DNA of 64,000 nucleotides. Origin: CAZMGV01 sp964565925 (lineage in GTDB: Bacteria > JAGRBM01 > JAHCIT01). The stretch is taken from NCBI GenBank assembly GCA_964565925.1, contig CAZMGV010000001.1:62001-126000 (forward strand), read 5' to 3'. Positions 62,401-64,000 of this stretch are shown piece after piece. Every line of letters starts with the position of its first letter. Within the stretch, counting starts at the first letter, position 1. The notes beneath the pieces were generated by a model. The model was not told where the DNA came from. It worked only from the letters and a program-made list of their open reading frames with translations, and ran no database searches. The position numbers were made by a program, and so were the translations under genes.

Positions 62401-64000
62401 GCACGAGCTGATCCGAAAGATCGTATCCTGCATCGGCGACCGGGGGAATATTGCCAGTTGCGTTGATCGCCACTTCAACCACATGGGTCTCGCCGTTGGC
62501 CGCCGTCTCGGGCGACGAGAAATACTGCTGGCCGCCGTAGTTGATCCGGAATTTATACGCGACACCCGCCGGCAACACGAACGACGTTCCGCCAGGCCCG
62601 CTTACCGCCGAGAAATAGCCAAAATAGGCTCCGGCTTCGGTAAAAACGTATGCAGTCGCCGCCGGATAACTCGTACCGTCCCGGAACTTGACAGTAAAAC
62701 TCGCGATCGGAACGACCGCAGTCGCATTACCGGCCGTTTCCGGACTCCAGAACTGGTAACCGAGATAGTCAGCCCGGTATTTGGCGGTGAGCGAGTCAGG
62801 GAGCCAGAACTGGACGTGGCCATTCGAATCGCTTTGCGCCGATAAACCGAGATAGCTTCCGTCCGGCTTGAATGCATAGATAGACACACTGGATAGCGGT
62901 ACCTGGACACCGGAATAGTCGGTGACGACCGATGCCGTCCGGTAACTGAACGGAACGACAAACTCTGTAAACGTGTTGCTGCCGGGAACCGTCACAGCCT
63001 GCGAGAATGTCTGGGTCCCCAGCACATCATACCGAAATTTGTAGGTACCGGGCGTCAGTCCCGAAAAGTTTACCTGTCCGTCGGGGCCGACCGTAACAGT
63101 CTGCCCCAGATACGTGCCCGATGAGGTAAAGAGATATACCGAGCCGGAGCCCAGAACCGGGCCACCGGACGAACTGCGCATGGTGAAAGACGGGTTTTCG
63201 CTGATGAGTCCGAATTCGACCAGATATTCGGCGCCTCCTGTCAGTGAGGTGACGTCTGCGCTCCAGTATTGGGAACCGAGATAGTTCGCCCGGAACTTGT
63301 ACGAACCCGCGACCGGAAGATCCGGGAAAAGATATTCTCCCGACGCATCTGTCGTTCCGGTCAGGTTGAGATATGTCCCGGAAGTCAGAAAAGCATATAC
63401 CGGTACGCCCGGCACCGCGCCGCTCCCGGCCAGGAACCGCGTACGGACGTTACTGACAGATATGGAGATGGTTTCAGCCGGACTCACCGAAGGACCGATC
63501 AGAGTCTGCACGTTCCGGTAATCAGCCCGGAACTTCGCCTGAAGGCTGCCGGGCAGGAAGAAACGAGCGTCGCCGTTCGAATCGGTCGTCAGGCTGGTGT
63601 TCAGATACGAGCCGTTCTGTGCAAAAACATAGACAGGCGTGTCGGCAAGCGGAGTGTGGACGGAGCCGTTAACCGTCTCCACATGCACCGTACGTTGCGA
63701 GAACGGAACGACGAATTCCCCAAATGATGCGATACCAGGCACCGATACGGCCGGCGAAAAGGTCTGGGTTCCCAGGGCGTCGTACCGGAACTGGTAACTT
63801 CCCGGCGTCAGACCGTTGAACGTCACCAGTCCGTCGCCACCTACCGGCCGCGCCTGGTTCAGGAACATGCCGCCACCCGAGAAGAGATACACCATACCGG
63901 ACTGGAGCGGTTCACCGCCGCTACTGGAACGCATATAGAAAGCAGCCGTTTCGGCGTCGAGATCGAACGTCACCGTAGTCTCGACTCCCGGAGCCAAGGT
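56462..64000 (-). CDS. Giant modular surface protein with C-terminal cell-wall-hydrolase-like domain (partial)
   Basis: The C-terminal 2500 residues of a protein whose start lies right of the window. Residues are counted from 63997. About 20-510 are SpaA/Cna-like beta repeats (GLTPGTYKFRYDVLGTQTF); 517-710 two PKD-like domains; 715-1240 Ig-like modules of the type VPPVVHIDHP...VSVSGTVSDAN; about 1240-1330 a Big_5-like Ig domain (STNPANGATDVPFTQAV); about 1340-1400 a carboxypeptidase-regulatory-like domain (TDSDGYFEFKNPPAGSYVVY). The distal 800 residues differ and are Cys-rich. About 2225-2300 resemble SleB hydrolases: LMLAAMYGEAK with Glu2243, then LASAVLNRIGRDGF. A cell-surface or secreted toxin that cuts peptidoglycan is inferred. 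The next gene, AT-rich and exported, is a candidate immunity gene. Confidence 0.8.
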   Translation of the reverse strand, partial: TLAPGVETTVTFDLDAETAAFYMRSSSGGEPLQSGMVYLFSGGGMFLNQARPVGGDGLVTFNGLTPGSYQFRYDALGTQTFSPAVSVPGIASFGEFVVPFSQRTVHVETVNGSVHTPLADTPVYVFAQNGSYLNTSLTTDSNGDARFFLPGSLQAKFRADYRNVQTLIGPSVSPAETISISVSNVRTRFLAGSGAVPGVPVYAFLTSGTYLNLTGTTDASGEYLFPDLPVAGSYKFRANYLGSQYWSADVTSLTGGAEYLVEFGLISENPSFTMRSSSGGPVLGSGSVYLFTSSGTYLGQTVTVGPDGQVNFSGLTPGTYKFRYDVLGTQTFSQAVTVPGSNTFTEFVVPFSYRTASVVTDYSGVQVPLSSVSIYAFKPDGSYLGLSAQSDSNGHVQFWLPDSLTAKYRADYLGYQFWSPETAGNATAVVPIASFTVKFRDGTSYPAATAYVFTEAGAYFGYFSAVSGPGGTSFVLPAGVAYKFRINYGGQQYFSSPETAANGETHVVEVAINATGNIPPVADAGYDLSDQLVQSLVQLDGSASYDPDNGPASYLAYSWLVVTRPLGSSAVLSDADTAYPSIIPDATGVWVFGLVVNDGSDDSLSAQVTVTVEPNQAPVAIVNAPARVIVDRNVTMSAGDSYDPDNRPESLSVSWSFIERPQASSATLQSLNSFRNSFTADVAGAYRFQVTVSDGRDMSAPVEVQVVAVAAGVTITTPSEGQRVLVANVTISGTAVSDVEVSSLFLAVDGGQPVSLMTDPGSELPFSTAQTLTDGSHTAEVVSVDSYGVTRSAVRQFYVDTVPPELTITSPTEGETYAPGPIPVEGTATDASGIAYVNVDGSPVTVAPDGRFSTAVAYSANGSYSVTVEAADLAGRVTAVVRHFTVNAASLAPVVVISEPANDSTVGSPLIYVRGQVILQAPLQSLFLNGYPLALSPDGYFDTEYTLSTGVNLVLIEATDEENRQGEASVSVIYDAAPPVITLTAPEDLLVVSQNSVNVTGTVTDDGLLEQVTVNGQAAGLGSGGSFSVSVGLVEGPNTITVSAVDSFARTATETRTVYLDTVPPVVHIDHPPQNFRTNSPSVSVSGTVSDANPIDEISFAGGAAVLDFSDSSFSGSYDLVPGLNSIAVTATDISGKVGSTSVTVVYDNVAPVITLTELPEAVGVPEVTLQGRVTSEDGLGSVTLVYTGPSGSAGTPETVTPDGDGYFTLTAGITEGPNTFAVTATDTVGNSATKSLTVKKDTTPPTIISTNPANGATDVPFTQAVSVVFSEPIRFETLQAGVRISGPEGPFAFSLSLNDDRTVATLIVPATYPLDTAIQLDIGADSEHPITDIVGLPLGGQGIRFRTTAKSYRVFGQVFTQHFVPIVKAVVELRGAQLSTTTDSDGYFEFKNPPAGSYVVYVDARSVTVEGKQYEIFGKRIEVVAGQDTDIPFIVMPAMKPETASFAQAGGPSPVDFNGALGNDRQGRLLLETEAGSLTFPDGKRDGVIMAAEMPVQAVPDAVKEASGRIVAAYSLQPSGTIIDPPAQITLPNTQGYEVGKRFQLLLYSHETGEPEVAGEMEVVATEWDASGNPTKTEIRSVTAKVGHFSDGFLAEIGWSGSDSKIFKDGEGGGPLEAQIQEVSNLIVKVVDQFGKPLKNITVFMGGSNNYYEVTDENGKTQPMSFTYSVGAESGRYILNDATLMIGQRYGSRTTVFLTQDVTLAHGTRYFTLEIKRVVLDGEAVLENPPECAGNACQNYPPKEGLQQIGESIFPAGAQVPSGPVTAYLPPITGDSTSSARLKSGWLQTVSNEDLFCNTTVYIFTAPPKGDFPTVPAYVLENRSTDHCVPPDSAVKPGWVFASGTRGTGGDNTISPTQRKPNLWIDNGRIVFQYQAMDSPLGSQSQRDFVQRFAIDNRVKAVVHHASSGYIGWSMSEVSDRPDTEGEGATGGMITTARLRESVDREVRMYPPLVKITGKRTAASGIKYLFSRGGWYRVGQGADQSVELYAGYGPNLGHRMNCGMLTSEAKSEPSTANAGWLPANLLAETNAQGQTVRERSNLCSEAAGSLAEKLRLTEETPVVGAKAGEKCEFGITLDYGNGSTQCVSAQDIPLKNILATGAAKETTIRAGNTRIGYSSNLPVAAPAVPAGGASVQNVYIYGDDPDPNTLQPDPLADPFRIWGRTDPECNATCRDRWFDRDKMVVSAKQSGAPDEFTYEHYLANMECMDEVGFKDPTIPVKLLRNIVINGDDYNLMLAAMYGEAKVYNGGDGNDWDLRWLASAVLNRIGRDGFRDSMIGLREHLSAAGPQIEAVAGPYGKTLRMRTAYYVCDLENKGYDDISNGAEDIATTKDILTRDAVVIQDVFDNSVYTNANYWKGKVPVWSRNFDVRIHYNVSSPPADRDIVCSYKYFAYDNKTFNCYTHARSRYVVSGGNLYDQWVSGDDALETSWTETERTDRTPATVPIIPTHITANVAQRVAYPANWRLNDLTECHQLGDHDYLLTTTDRTLTAPQPDPRSALNTNWAGPDCR
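62768..63934 (-). repeat. Duplicated ~250-residue module in the giant surface protein
   Basis: Two copies of the same module, at 63518-63934 and 62768-63181, are offset by 251 codons. Shared landmarks in order are MRSSSGG, VYLF, GLTPG.Y.FRYD.LGTQTFS, EFVVPFS.RT, SYL, SDSNG or TDSNG and SL.AK.RADY. The DNA has diverged, so the duplication is not recent. Confidence 0.75.

Noticed and set aside
1..64000. CRISPR arrays, prophage, integrases, insertion sequences
   Set aside because: No regularly spaced direct repeats and no transposase, integrase or phage structural proteins were found in any frame.

Overview
The window is 64 kb of GC-rich bacterial chromosome, densely coding, with two conspicuously AT-rich patches (about 24.1-25.75 kb and 55.85-56.45 kb). 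Gene content points to a deltaproteobacterium in the broad sense (Myxococcota, Desulfobacterota, Bdellovibrionota and relatives). The evidence is an atpZ-atpI-atpB-atpE cluster separated from the F1 genes, a TPR-GAF-AAA+-Fis sigma-54 activator, many TPR and Ala/Pro-rich lipoproteins, and an operon resembling the Myxococcus Glt gliding/trans-envelope machinery. No rRNA, tRNA, CRISPR array, transposase or phage module was recognised. The organism is inferred from content only.

Layout. 1-3.45 kb: end of hemL, the F0 genes atpZ/atpI/atpB/atpE, then tpx, with clear terminators. 3.5-12.5 kb: a sigma-54 activator, palindromic sites in front of it and behind it, a well-formed -24/-12 promoter, a 1842-residue Ig/PKD/propeller-like surface protein and a small coupled gene; this reads as one regulatory circuit. 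12.6-23.9 kb: housekeeping and metabolic genes (yaaA, acyl-CoA dehydrogenase, BrnT/BrnA toxin-antitoxin pair, di-heme peroxidase, phasin-like protein, PlsC-type acyltransferase, inositol phosphatase family, methyltransferase, polytopic membrane protein, phosphoesterase, Hsp20). 24.0-26.0 kb: an AT-rich insert with a secreted protein gene and a broken RHS/YD-repeat tail abutting aspC. 26.0-33.6 kb: aspC, then a five-gene operon (alpha/beta hydrolase, GH2 glycosidase, OppA, OppB, OppC) without ATPase genes. 33.7-35.6 kb: rpoD with an unusual N-terminus.

36.0-47.5 kb: a seven-gene minus-strand block whose order, sizes and domains match Glt proteins: a periplasmic coiled-coil protein, GltC-like, GltD-like, GltE-like, a small GltF-position protein, then two tandem GltG/GltJ-like proteins with the same C-terminal domain. 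The AglRQS-type motor is not in the window. 47.8-55.35 kb: a large secreted helical protein, then on the minus strand ferredoxin, an unknown gene, a multi-domain histidine kinase, an OmpR-type regulator and a lipoprotein.

55.5-64.0 kb: the C-terminal 2500 residues of a giant modular surface protein that runs off the right edge. It has N-terminal repeats, PKD and Ig-like modules and a C-terminal segment resembling SleB-type cell-wall hydrolases. It is followed at once by an AT-rich gene for a small exported protein. This looks like a candidate contact toxin with a periplasmic immunity partner. The RHS remnant plus AT-rich exported protein at 24-26 kb may be a second, decayed example.
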